Source: Schizochytrium sp. CCTCC M209059 (taxonomy: Eukaryota > Sar > Bigyra > Thraustochytrida > Thraustochytriidae). From it: a stretch of DNA of 64,000 nt. The stretch is from contig KN805370.1 in assembly GCA_000818945.1 (NCBI GenBank), positions 1,424,498 to 1,488,497 of the forward strand, in the 5' to 3' direction. Shown piece after piece: positions 19,781 through 29,612 of this stretch. The translations under genes were made by a program, and so were the position numbers. The notes beneath the pieces are model-generated. The model made no database searches, was not told the DNA's origin, and saw nothing but the letters and a program-made list of their open reading frames with translations. The first letter of the stretch is position 1, and each line of letters starts with the position of its first letter.

Positions 19781-22006
19781 TTAGTAGGTGTCGACCTTGC
19801 CGGCGACAGCCGACTCGGCGGTGGCGCCACGGTTGAGGCAGGCGCTGACGAGAGTGACAATGCCACCAACGACCGCAAGTGCGACGGCGACAAGAGCGAT
19901 GATCTGGCCGACAGCCGCGGCGTAGTAGGTCTCGTAGTCCTCCTTCTCGCCGCCGACCTCGTCGTACACCGGGGCGCTCTGAACGGTGAGAAGAGCACCG
20001 AGGAGAATGCCGCCGCCAATGACAGCGAAGAGACCGCTGACGACGACAACGGGGGCCTTGAGGCGGAAGCCAGCGATGAAGCCGGCAAACGCGGAGATGA
20101 TGATGAGAACGAGCGCCGAAATGAGCATCTTCTGGGCGGTCTCGAACTTGGCCTTGTCGGTGTTGTCATCCTCGCAAGCCGCAACACGCTCCTCACGGGT
20201 GGCACCACCACCGGGAAGGGCTGTCGAGACGGCCGCAACGAGGGCAGAGGACACGTCCGGAACGAGAATACCATTAGCAAAGGCACCGGACATCACTTCG
20301 ATGCACTCCGCGCTCGTCTCGACACTCGCGCAGTAGCCGTTGAAAATGGCGTTGGCCAGAGAAAGGCTCGCCGCAGACTCGGAACCAGTCGCGACAGAGG
20401 CATTGTACGCGGCCTCGATGAACGAGCGAAACGAGAGATCGGTGTCGCACTCGAAGGTGCTGTTCTGGAGGGAGAGGCCAGTGCAGAGACCATAGCCAGT
20501 AGCGTTGAAGAGATCGGGGACGACACCCTGCTCAGCGGTCGAGGTCGTGTAAGCGGGGCTGATTGCACCAGGGTTCACGAGAAAGATACCAAGCTGCTCG
20601 AGAGTGAGTTCAGCATTTGCACCCTTGTCGAGGGCATTCTGGAGAGCAGGGGTGGCCGTGACGAGACTCTCGAGGAGCGCAGCGGCGGTCGCGGCATCGG
20701 AACCGGAGGGAATGAGGAGAGAACCGATCTGCGAGAGAACCGAGGGAGTCGCCAAAGCCTTGAGGAAAGTGAGAAAGGTGCAGTCGGGGGGGGGGGGGGT
20801 CACGAGGTCCGTTGCGTTGAAGAGATCTGCCGCGGACGCGACAGTGCACAGCGGGTACTCATCAGTGCTGTTGAGACGAGGGAAGTCCAGCTCGATATCT
20901 GGGCACTCGCTCACGATACCGTCCTCGCAGAGGAAGGAAAGAAGCTCAGCGAGGGGAGAGAGGTTGTAGACGGCGGGGTCTTCGTCGCGAAGAGCAGTGT
21001 CGTAAGCAGTAACAACACCTTTGACGCTCAGGAGAGACTCGGTAGTGAAGTCAGTCATACCGTAAACACCACCGTAGCTGGACTGGATGCTCGCCCACGT
21101 AGTGACCGCGCCAGCGCCCAGAGGAATAGCTGTAACACCAAGTGCCTGGCCAATCGATTGGGCCACTGCGGGATCCGCAGTCGTGCTGGAATAAGCTACA
21201 GTGGGTGGCACAGGGGACCCAGCCATAACCGAGGCGGAAAAGGCCCCGATAGAGGTCAGAAGCTTTGCATCAGTAGCAGTGAACAGTTGTGCCAGAGAAA
21301 CGCCCGAAGAGAAACTGAGCAGAGACGCGCAAGAACCGGAAGACACCTCACTAATTGTAATCGTCAAAAGATCGTCGGATGTGATATTGCCATCGACTGC
21401 GCACCCGGCGGTATTAGCAACAGCTTCATTGTACCATGCACCCACATAGCTATATGCGAGACGGAGTGCGGACTGGACTCTTTCGAGGCCCGCAACGGTC
21501 TGAGTGGAAAATTCGCTGTTGATGTACGTGTTGAGGCCGACGGGAATGCCGCCGAAGACCAGGTCGACCGTGCCGGTCAGCTCGGTGTACTGCTCGGTGA
21601 GCTCGGCGTCGAGGGAGTCGAAGGCACCGCTGGTGCCGGCCACGATGGCGGCGGTCTCGAAAGTGGAGCCTGCGGCGTAGAACTCCTCGCAAGTGCTGAA
21701 CTCGTCCTCAATGCCGAGGGCGCCGCCGAAGGCCTCCTGGGCAGGGAAGAGCGGCCAGAAGGAGGTGACGGGTCCAGTGGACTTTTCGAACATGGCGTAA
21801 TCATCTTCAACGGCGGAGCCGACGGTACAGGCCGGGTCGAAGGTGGCGGTGAAGATGCCGAGCGAGCCGAGGTAGGTCTCAGAGCACGCCTCGATGGGCG
21901 GGAGTTCGACGACGACAAAGTTCTCGCTGACCGCAACGATGACGACCATGACCGCGCTCAGCATGGAGAGGCCGGAGCCCACGAGGGCGACGGGCTTGGA
22001 CACCAT
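19781..22006 (-). CDS. Four-TM membrane glycoprotein with large extracellular loop, unknown function
   Basis: 741 residues. TM1 lies near residues 6-30 and three more TM segments are grouped at the C-terminus (ALVLIIISAFAGFIAGF, VVVVSGLFAVIGGGILLGALL, IIALVAVALAVVGGIVTLV). The roughly 590-residue loop between TM1 and TM2 has many paired cysteines and at least six N-glycosylation sequons (NIT, NST, NAT twice, NST, NAS), so it is probably extracytoplasmic. The TM1-loop-TM2-4 plan recalls SUR7/claudin-type proteins, but the loop is far longer and I recognise no domain in it. A 14-C homopolymer encodes PPPP. The frame is open upstream to 22573 only through microsatellite; MVSKPVALVG at 22006 is the sensible start and sits 10 nt after an (AAGC)n run. 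Confidence 0.8.
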   Translation of the reverse strand: MVSKPVALVGSGLSMLSAVMVVIVAVSENFVVVELPPIEACSETYLGSLGIFTATFDPACTVGSAVEDDYAMFEKSTGPVTSFWPLFPAQEAFGGALGIEDEFSTCEEFYAAGSTFETAAIVAGTSGAFDSLDAELTEQYTELTGTVDLVFGGIPVGLNTYINSEFSTQTVAGLERVQSALRLAYSYVGAWYNEAVANTAGCAVDGNITSDDLLTITISEVSSGSCASLLSFSSGVSLAQLFTATDAKLLTSIGAFSASVMAGSPVPPTVAYSSTTADPAVAQSIGQALGVTAIPLGAGAVTTWASIQSSYGGVYGMTDFTTESLLSVKGVVTAYDTALRDEDPAVYNLSPLAELLSFLCEDGIVSECPDIELDFPRLNSTDEYPLCTVASAADLFNATDLVTPPPPDCTFLTFLKALATPSVLSQIGSLLIPSGSDAATAAALLESLVTATPALQNALDKGANAELTLEQLGIFLVNPGAISPAYTTSTAEQGVVPDLFNATGYGLCTGLSLQNSTFECDTDLSFRSFIEAAYNASVATGSESAASLSLANAIFNGYCASVETSAECIEVMSGAFANGILVPDVSSALVAAVSTALPGGGATREERVAACEDDNTDKAKFETAQKMLISALVLIIISAFAGFIAGFRLKAPVVVVSGLFAVIGGGILLGALLTVQSAPVYDEVGGEKEDYETYYAAAVGQIIALVAVALAVVGGIVTLVSACLNRGATAESAVAGKVDTY
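20786..20799. repeat. 14-bp poly-G/poly-C tract inside a coding sequence
   Basis: Fourteen consecutive G on the plus strand, read as C on the coding strand, giving Thr-Pro-Pro-Pro-Pro. The frame is intact at this length on both sides. Confidence 0.95.
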
Positions 22007-22014
22007 GACTGCTT

Positions 22015-22016
<2 letters not shown>

Positions 22017-22052
<36 letters not shown>
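22017..22052. repeat. (GCTT)9 microsatellite in the 5' leader of the four-TM glycoprotein gene
   Basis: Nine exact GCTT units on the plus strand; in the sense of the minus-strand gene it is (AAGC)n ending 10 nt before the ATG. Confidence 0.95.
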
Positions 22053-22055
<3 letters not shown>

Positions 22056-22539
22056 GCTCTTCCTCGATGGGTTGTTTCTTCTTCTCGGTCGAGCGGGTTA
22101 GGGGTTTGCTTTGCCATGCCTCCGGACGCGGCCGGCCGAGTAGCCGCCTCGGCTTGGATTGGACCGCGAGCTGCGCCCCTTTCTTCCTCTTTGTTAGTTT
22201 CTTTCTTTCTTTCTTTATCTGACGCGCGCGCGGGCTTGGCTCTACCTCGCTCTCTGGCTGCGGGGCTGCCTTTCCGCGGGGTCGCGCGTGCAGTGGCGGC
22301 TTTCGGCTGCGACTGCACCCGCGGCGCGGCCCTCCTCATATAACCACTGCCTGCTACGGCTGCAGAGGGTCTCAGAGAGAGGCTCGCCTTACCTCCCCTC
22401 GCGCGCCCTCCGCGGCACTCTGTGCCCGCGCCTCTCTGAGGTGGCGGCCCCGCGGGGCGCGGCTGTGGGCCGGCGCGTGCACCTGGTCGGCTGCTCGCGG
22501 AGGAAGAGAGCGCGCGAAAGAATTTTGGACAAGGGGTGA

Positions 22540-22574
<35 letters not shown>
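22540..22574. repeat. (AAGC)n microsatellite, inverted relative to 22017-22052
   Basis: About nine AAGC units on the plus strand. It is the reverse complement of the run at 22017-22052, about 490 bp away. Confidence 0.95.
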
Positions 22575-23407
22575 AAAGGACATTGGCGGGAAGGAAAGTA
22601 GCGAGGCCGTAGTTAGCGGCGCCCAGCTAGCCGTGCGAAGCCAGCCAAGCTCGAGACCGAGCTCGAGACCGAGCTGGAGACCGAGCTCGAGGCGGAGGCG
22701 ACAGCTCAGGAGGCAGGCGGTGGCAGATGTGTTTTTCGGCGTGGCGCGACAGCGATGGCGCGGCCGGGCGGCAGGCGGTGTTCAACTGGACTGCCTGCTG
22801 TGCCGGGCACGAGGATTGCTCACTTTGTTTTCTTTTTCTTTTAATAATCCACCCTTACTTGCCTTAACCTTTACCTGTTTTTTCTCCGATCTTATGCGCC
22901 AATCGGTCATGAAGGATGATGTAACCGGCGTCTCTCTCGCCTCGCGCCGTGCGTGGCTTGCGCTCCTGCGTTGTGTCTTGCGTGTCGCACGCACGCACGC
23001 ACGCACGCACGCATCGCATCGCGAGGCGAGGCGAGGCGGGCCGAGGCGAGGCGGGGAAGTAGCGAAGCGCCGCAGCCTGGAAGGAGAGTCGACCAAGAGA
23101 GAAAAGAAAGAAAGCCGGGCGCGTGTGCACGCGCTGGGAAGCTGGCCGCCTCGCCAGTGGCCAAAGGGGGATGGAAGGAAAGGAGGGAAGGGAGAGCGGG
23201 TCGCATCCACAGCGGAGGCCCGCAGAGGGGACGCCGTGGCGGCGTCCAGTGGCGGGCAGCACGTCTTACAAAGAACAAAAGGAAAGTAAAAGGAAAAAAA
23301 CACACCAAACAAAGCTGGCGACTTTGCTCCTTATTAAAGAAGAAAACGCCATGGAAAAACAGCGGGGGCGATCCATGGATCAGCGGGCCCTGGATCGATC
23401 GATCGAT

Positions 23408-23440
<33 letters not shown>

Positions 23441-24423
23441 GCATGCACATCGGCGCTCGCGCGCCTCGCTCCGCCGAGACCGAGAGCTGCCCTCGCCGCA
23501 ACCCTCGGGAAGCAGGCGGGCGGCTGAGCTGCCGCCGCCCGCGTCCAGGTCGCCGGCGGATGTCGCTCGCATGGTCGGTCGGTCGCTCGCTCGCTCGGCC
23601 GGCTGCGGCACGTGCGGCGCGCGGCACGCGCCGCGGCGGCCACTCTTGACCTGCCAGGCGGCGCGAGCGAGCGCCAGGCCAGGCCAGGCCAGGCCAGGCC
23701 GCGCCCGAGCGGAGCGGGGCAGAGCAGAGCAGAGCAGAGCAGCGCGAGCAGAGCGAGACGCCTCGCCTCGCGCCGCGTGCGTGCGTGCGTGCGTGCGCGC
23801 GCGGGAGTGAAGTATGCCGGCGCGGCCAGCGGCCATAGAAGTAGTGGCTGCGGCAGGCGCGCGCCAAGATCCGGCACGAAGGCGGCGGCAGCGCTGCGGG
23901 GGGAAGAGGAGGAGGGGAGAAGAGGAGGAGGAGGAGGGAGGATAGCGGAGGAAGCAGCCGCGGGGAAGTAGCGCAAGGGAGAAAGGATGCAAAGAACTCG
24001 AAGAGGGCCTGACGCTAAACAAAGCCGAGCAGCCGGGCCGCTCAAGGACCGACCGGCGGCGGACGTGCGTTCGACGGCCTCCGCGGGCCCGCGCTGCGCT
24101 GCCGCAGGAATGAATGGAGGAATCAAGGTGCGCAAGGTGGGCTGGCGAGTGGTCTTTGTGGATTCCGGGGAGGATGTAGATGAACAAGGGCCGCATGGTC
24201 GCTGATGCCGCGTCAGGCTGCTGCAGGTGCAGCTGCCTGGTAGTGGCCATGGTAGCTGGCTCTGGCTGGTGCTAGGCGAATGCCACACGAGCGAGCGCTG
24301 CCCGGATTGGACGGACGGACGGGTGGACGCACACACGCACACAAATAACTTGAAGCATGGATGGGAAAGGAGGAGAAAAGCGAGTGTGCACCAAGTTGAA
24401 CCGGCGACGCGAGGCAAAGAGTA

Positions 24424-24442
24424 AGGCAGGCAGGCAGGCGGG

Positions 24443-24490
<48 letters not shown>
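24424..24490. repeat. (GGCA)n tetranucleotide array
   Basis: About 16 units of GGCA with one GGCG interruption, on the sense strand upstream of the CxxC-protein gene. The same unit occurs at 49225-49286 next to the assembly gap. Confidence 0.95.
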
Positions 24491-24491
<1 letters not shown>

Positions 24492-25545
24492 AGGAAGGCA
24501 GAGACGGACGCTACGGGACGCGTCTTGGAGCGAGGAGCGTCAATGATCGCGCGACTGCGAGTGAAAACGCTTCGTTTGAGCGGCTCGGCATCAAGGTTTT
24601 TTCTCTTGATACTTTTTTTGTAAGGTGGCAGCGAACCTTGGTCAGGCGCAAGCAGATTCTTTCCCTTGTTAGTAGTAGTTCAGGTCAAGCCAAGTCGTAG
24701 TCGATGCTGAATAATGGCAGTCTTCTTAGCGCCAGCGCTTCGCGGCGCGCGCATCGACCAAGGCCGCTCGCAGTCGCTTGCCTGCTCCTGCTCTTGCTGC
24801 TGCGGCCAACTGCAGCAACAGATCATCGGACCGTGACCGTGACCTTAGGCCTCTCTTAAGCCCGAAAGATAAACTTTGGGGGAAAGATGAAGAGAGTCCC
24901 CGTGCACACCCCCAAGCATCATTCTCACGGCGAGAACAATGTACTCACACGCACTCGCTACAGGCTACGGCTGGAGCCTGTATGAAACGCATGGAACGCA
25001 ATGTAGTACCTTCCGCCTTTGCCACCATGGACATTTGCACCTGGCAGCCTGGCATGGTGGCTGGCAAAGGATGCTATGTATATATATATATATATCCAAA
25101 AGATCATGGCATCTGCACGGCGCAGACAGTGAGTTTCAAAGATGAAGTACGCGCGCTCGGAAGGTAACGTTCGGGCTACGCAAATACTCCTTCGCGTGCG
25201 AAAAAAGTGTTCCAGACGTTGACCGTGACGAGATCGAGACCGTCGACATTGTTTACTCTACGCAATGGCCGCCACCTTTGCTGTCACCGAAAAATAAAAT
25301 AAGGTTCTGCGAAACCCCAATTGCAGAAAAGTGGACAGCTCGCACGACGAGAATTGACGTGAAAGCGCGCTCGCCGGATGCGCGGACACATGCATTGTCG
25401 CGACAACAGCTTCGCAAGAGCAAAGCAAAGCAAGCCGATCTGCTGAGTCGTTGATCGCCGGCAACCTCGTCCGTCTTCGGCTCCGTCTCTGTCTCCTGAC
25501 AAGAAGTGCGTGCCCTGGCTGGCTCACGCACTCTGTCAGAATAAC

Positions 25546-26604
25546 ATGTTGGAGGTCGTGGACTGCAGCAGGCGCGAGCTCCTGCGACTCGCGACTCAAG
25601 AGTCTGAGGACATTCTGGATGCTGGCGCCAAGCAAGGAGCCCTCACTCTGGAGCGCGAATCTAGCCATGGCGCTACCATGCTGGAAGCTGCAAACCCTGC
25701 TCCAGAACGGCCTCGTCCCTCGCAACTGGGACCCATGGCCAGGACCAGCACGACCAAGGCCCAAGGCCTCGTGGAGTTCTTCACCCAGGCCGAGGGCAAG
25801 TGCAACTGGATCCCCATCGACGCGCCACACAAGACCCCAAGTCGCTACATGGAATTCTTTCCACCATCGTCGACGCAAGCGCCCGACGCAGAAATCATCA
25901 CACCCACTGCCACCAGCAGCGGCAACAGTAGCAAAAAGAGTCGCGTGCGCAAGGAGCCCTCCAAGCCTTGTGCGCTTTGCACGCATCCTTTTCCTGTCAG
26001 CTCTCTCGAAGCCGTTGTATCACGCCAGGCAATCTACAGATTACGTCAAAAATGGGCCAAGCAGACCGGGACCAAGGACAGTGAGATTGTCGAGAAAAAG
26101 TTCAGATTCCGCCTCTACGATGAGTTGCGCGTTTGTTTGTTCTGCTCGCAGCTTTTCAATGACTACGGCGCGTCCTCTGACGCCGACGACGAAGCTTCGC
26201 AACCAAGACATCCCAAATCTGCCAGACCGACGAATCACGAGGAACCAATCATTGTCACTGTTGTTGGCAAAGCCCGTCTTGAAGAAATTTTCTTTGACAA
26301 GCTGGCTATCAACGGTGGAAAGAGGAACGCACACAAGACCATCAAGACCACAAGAGCAAAATTGCAGACGCCAGATTTGTGTTGTCGCAAAGGTGAAAAT
26401 TCGTGCTCTTCAACAGCACCAAACTCGGCCGCTGCTAGCAGCGCTGTCCTTTCTCGATTTTCCAACTTATCCTCCCCCGAGCGAAAAGAAGGCACGCCCT
26501 TTTCTCACCGCCCTTCTCCGCCAAGCATACCCAAACCAATTCGCACGCCAGTCAGAACGCCCCCATCACGCACACGCTCCAAAGCCCACCCACATCTCGA
26601 GTGA
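25546..26604 (+). CDS. Protein with paired CxxC motifs, unknown function
   Basis: 352 residues, not recognised. The central part has CALC at about residue 145 and CLFC about 55 residues later, separated by a helical segment (VVSRQAIYRLRQKW...RFRLYDELRVC). Two CxxC pairs at that spacing suggest one zinc-binding module. The flanks are disordered: Ser/Thr/Pro-rich before it and a basic Ser/Pro-rich tail with SP and TP sites after residue 270. ATG 25546 is the first in this frame; upstream codons are open but without ATG, so a 5' exon is not excluded. A competing frame (25451-26626) covers the same DNA but has no comparable motif. The gene converges on CENP-I. Confidence 0.6.
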   Translation: MLEVVDCSRRELLRLATQESEDILDAGAKQGALTLERESSHGATMLEAANPAPERPRPSQLGPMARTSTTKAQGLVEFFTQAEGKCNWIPIDAPHKTPSRYMEFFPPSSTQAPDAEIITPTATSSGNSSKKSRVRKEPSKPCALCTHPFPVSSLEAVVSRQAIYRLRQKWAKQTGTKDSEIVEKKFRFRLYDELRVCLFCSQLFNDYGASSDADDEASQPRHPKSARPTNHEEPIIVTVVGKARLEEIFFDKLAINGGKRNAHKTIKTTRAKLQTPDLCCRKGENSCSSTAPNSAAASSAVLSRFSNLSSPERKEGTPFSHRPSPPSIPKPIRTPVRTPPSRTRSKAHPHLE

Positions 26605-26942
26605 CCGATTATATCTCGCGGCGTGACTGACACTGAATCCTCCCTCTTCAAGTTGCAAGCAATCCGCAAGCAAGAAGTTGCTCGTTCTTTTTCTTCTTTT
26701 TCAATTGACAACCACCACAATAGGTAAACCTCCAAATCCATCTTGCTGATTCCCAGTGATCACCACCACGACGTCAGGGCAATACACATCCATTCCATTT
26801 TTTACTTTCATGTAGTAAGCATGCTAAATCACAGGAAATTGTCAATCAGTCACGTAATTTGAAGTCCCTCATCTGTCTGTCCTCGCAATAGAAACACCCA
26901 TCCACCATAGATTGGTTCACTCGGCCCAGACATCATCACGTC
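26605..26942. other. Convergent intergenic region between CxxC gene and CENP-I
   Basis: AT-richer; presumed 3' UTRs of both genes. No gene or strong repeat is seen. Confidence 0.5.
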
Positions 26943-29612
26943 TTAGTTATTGAGCGCCGCGATAAACGTCTTCATAAAAACCTGCAAACCATGACAGTTG
27001 TTCTTGCGCAAATGGTTGAGCAGATCGAGCGGGTCGAGCTGGTGCGCGTGGTCCAGGCCTGTACGTTCTGCGAGATCAGCAGCGAACCCAGCAAAAGGCG
27101 CCGAAGTCATCATGCCAAAAGCACGCCCCACCTCAGTATCGCTGACCTCGACTCGCTCCAAACCACGAACGAGTCCGTGTCGCTCCGCGTCGCGAAAGAG
27201 CAACGAGCCCACCGGCTCCGGGGCCGCGTCTAGTGCTGCCTTGCCAAACCACAGAATCTGGCAATAATCCCAAATATACGCATTGAAAATGTCAATCTTC
27301 TCAATGCCGTTGCTGAACCCACGCTGGCGCGCGCGCTGTATCGCGTCTGCCTCGCTCTGCGCACGCGCGCGAATGTCCTCGCGTAGCTGCGTAAAGCCTT
27401 GCAAATAGTCAACCAAGACTTGCGCCATCGCCGATACGCCCACGCACGAAGGCGCAAGCAGCATGCGGTACACCACGCCCGGCGACGGCGGTACGATGAA
27501 AGGAAGTCCGTGCTCTGCATGCAATCGCGCAACGCTTCCAAAAAGATCCGCGGCGGCTACTTGCAGAAGCGGATGGTCTCGCTCAGAGACAAGCCCCTGC
27601 ACCAGCAACTGATCCGTATATCCAATCAGCTCGTACAGGACCTTGTAGTAATTTACACCTCCCGGCAAGGGCACAAAGCGATGTTGTCCACCACCTTGCT
27701 TTCGATCTGGGCGGTGAGGCGCGCCGCTGCTTCGGTCAAGATGCGTTTCCCAATCAATGATTGCCCAGTTCTGCATCAGACAGTGTAGGCAGGAAATGAT
27801 GCGAGCCTTGACTTGTACCGACGCCGTCTGGTAGACTCGCTGCAGTGGCAAAAGCACGTCACGGCGTAAGTCTTCATAGTTGCGAGGCTGCAAGCGCGAA
27901 ACCAGGCGCAACAAGGCATCCGTATGGTGCGCTCCATTCCACGTCTCGAGGTAACGAATACAAAAATTCTCGAGCTCGGGCAAGGTCTGCTGCATAAAAT
28001 CAGCAAAGTCTGCCATCGCCAGCATCAATTTTGCCTGCATCGCAAACTGCGCGGCGCGCTCTGCACTCCGCGATCCCGCGCTCCGACGAAGCGAGAAGAA
28101 ATCCTCCTCAATCAAGTATGGCAGTGTCTGCCGCAGACGCATCACTTGGTCGTCCCGTGGCTCCACACACAAGAGATGTTGAAACATACTATCGCGTAAG
28201 ATCGCCGAGCACCGGTCGGGAAACACTAGCTTGCCTCGGGCCAGTGCGCGTGCCAGTTCCCGCGTCGACCTCACCTCGCCCACGTTCACGTCATCGTCTC
28301 GCGCTCGCGATGTTAATGCCTCTGGCAGTTCCTCGACCTCACCGTTGCAAGCCTCGCGCTTCATACCGTATGATCGATCTGGGTGTCTTTCCTTTTGCGT
28401 AGTCTGCGGAGGCGCGCTGGATCCCTTGCTCTTTGCCCTTTTCCGAGGCGCGCGACGGCTTACGGCTTTGAGGTCGGCGCCCCACGCTTCGTCTGGTGAG
28501 CGAAAGAAGCCAAGACGTGGACGCGCAAACTTCGACGGGACCGTGCCGAGTAAATCTGGCGCATACTGCGCGTACAAGTCGCTCAAAAGCAGCAGAGGCC
28601 CAGCATCCTGGCCGGTTTCAATCAAGTTACTCACAAGCGCTCCCAAGCGCTCTGCGCGAAACACTGTCACGTCCTTGCGCCGCGTCAGCATGTAGAGCAG
28701 TCTGCACAGCGGAGCCCGCGTGCTCTCGTAGTCAACATAATGGAACAGCACACCGTAGCACTTGTGCAAGGCCTCCGTGCCATCTCGTGATAGCTTGCGA
28801 TTCACGAGAATGAGCCACTTGAGCGTCATCACCTTGCACTTCAGAGATAGCGAGGAAAACAGTCCCAAAAGGTCCACTACGACCGGGGCTTCCACGGGAG
28901 TTCGCGGCAAGAGGCATCGCAACAGCGTACCAACTTCAGACTTTTTGCATTTGCGATGCGATGCAAGCTTGATAATTCGCTGCAAACCAGCATTGGAAAG
29001 TCCACGTTTACGGCTTGCGCCCAGCAGATCGTCCAGCAAGTTATCCATGCTCACCTCTTCAAACGCATGCCCTTGGGCATGTTGTCGTCCGTCGAGAGCT
29101 GATTCTAACGTGTTTAGAACCTCGACCAGGTTGGAATCATCTCCGGGTTCGTTCATCGCCTCCTCGTCTTCGTCCTCATTACCTCGTTTGCGCTCGGCAG
29201 GGTTTTCGCTGCTGCTCGTTTTGCTTCTTGTGCTGCCTCCGGAGATTCCTAAGCGAGCAGAGTCTTCATCGAGAAGATCTTGAGCCGACCGTGCCGAATA
29301 CGGTGTCCTGCTGTCAGTGCCGCCTTGCGCGAGGAAATCATCATCGTCATTGTCGACAGAATCATCTTCGACATCGTCTTCGTCGCGCTCTTCATCGTCT
29401 TCATCATTCTCAAGTTCATCCTCGTCTACCTCGCCCTCATCGTCATCAAGTTCGGCCTGCAAGGTCCGCCGCCTTCTTCGCTTGGCGCCCCTCGCGCCCC
29501 GCCGCGCCGTGCGCGTGCGTTTGGCTGTGGATTTTCTTGCAAGTGCATCGAGCTGCTCCTCAAAGCTGCGCGCGGCCGCGCCCTCGCGCTCCTGCGCCTC
29601 CTCGCCCTCCAT
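26943..29612 (-). CDS. CENPI: Centromere protein I (CENP-I/Mis6) homologue
   Basis: 889 residues. CENP-I is a HEAT-like helical subunit of the constitutive centromere-associated network (with CENP-H and CENP-K) that sits on CENP-A chromatin. The conserved Mis6 region starts near residue 205: LQRIIKLASHRKC, then LLRCLLPRTPVEAPVVVDLL, MTLKWLILVNRKLS and PLCRLLYMLTRRKDVTVFRAERL, which follow the order and spacing of the human protein (CLLPCTNIP; FLRWLIAM; VCHLLYLLTKKENVKPFR). Residues 30-160 are a disordered extension with a basic, nuclear-localisation-like patch and a long Asp/Glu tract. The length exceeds human CENP-I (about 756) mainly by this extension. Start ATG 29612 gives MEGEEAQERE. It shares a 455-bp divergent promoter region with the Bot1/mS35-like gene. 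Confidence 0.85.
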   Translation of the reverse strand: MEGEEAQEREGAAARSFEEQLDALARKSTAKRTRTARRGARGAKRRRRRTLQAELDDDEGEVDEDELENDEDDEERDEDDVEDDSVDNDDDDFLAQGGTDSRTPYSARSAQDLLDEDSARLGISGGSTRSKTSSSENPAERKRGNEDEDEEAMNEPGDDSNLVEVLNTLESALDGRQHAQGHAFEEVSMDNLLDDLLGASRKRGLSNAGLQRIIKLASHRKCKKSEVGTLLRCLLPRTPVEAPVVVDLLGLFSSLSLKCKVMTLKWLILVNRKLSRDGTEALHKCYGVLFHYVDYESTRAPLCRLLYMLTRRKDVTVFRAERLGALVSNLIETGQDAGPLLLLSDLYAQYAPDLLGTVPSKFARPRLGFFRSPDEAWGADLKAVSRRAPRKRAKSKGSSAPPQTTQKERHPDRSYGMKREACNGEVEELPEALTSRARDDDVNVGEVRSTRELARALARGKLVFPDRCSAILRDSMFQHLLCVEPRDDQVMRLRQTLPYLIEEDFFSLRRSAGSRSAERAAQFAMQAKLMLAMADFADFMQQTLPELENFCIRYLETWNGAHHTDALLRLVSRLQPRNYEDLRRDVLLPLQRVYQTASVQVKARIISCLHCLMQNWAIIDWETHLDRSSGAPHRPDRKQGGGQHRFVPLPGGVNYYKVLYELIGYTDQLLVQGLVSERDHPLLQVAAADLFGSVARLHAEHGLPFIVPPSPGVVYRMLLAPSCVGVSAMAQVLVDYLQGFTQLREDIRARAQSEADAIQRARQRGFSNGIEKIDIFNAYIWDYCQILWFGKAALDAAPEPVGSLLFRDAERHGLVRGLERVEVSDTEVGRAFGMMTSAPFAGFAADLAERTGLDHAHQLDPLDLLNHLRKNNCHGLQVFMKTFIAALNN

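Larger units (their letters stand above)
22053..25545. other. 3.5-kb repeat-rich, GC-rich intergenic block
   Basis: Divergent region between the four-TM gene and the CxxC gene. Simple repeats in order: (TTTC)n near 22200; a 12-bp repeat CTCGAGACCGAG at about 22649-22692; (ACGC)n near 22987-23012; (GAGGC)n near 23024-23055; GATC then ACGC runs 23394-23442; TCGG/TCGC 23576-23604; (CCAGG)n 23674-23700; (AGAGC)n 23719-23741; (GTGC)n near 23779-23798; (GGCA)n 24424-24490; (TA)n near 25077-25095. Long open frames here (22907-24250 minus, 22953-23810 plus) are translations of repeats and are not believed. Confidence 0.65.

Noticed and set aside
22007..22573. N-terminal extension of the four-TM glycoprotein (start 22573)
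   Set aside because: It would consist of translated AAGC/GCTT repeats; the ATG at 22006 is followed directly by a normal signal-anchor segment.
22987..23442. CRISPR-like impression from regularly repeated short units
   Set aside because: These are plain microsatellites without unique spacers, in a eukaryotic genome.
22907..24250. Long minus-strand frame (447 codons) in the repeat-rich block
   Set aside because: Its translation is Arg/Ala/Ser/Pro-rich and follows microsatellites; a plus-strand frame of similar quality covers the same bases, as expected of GC-rich non-coding DNA.
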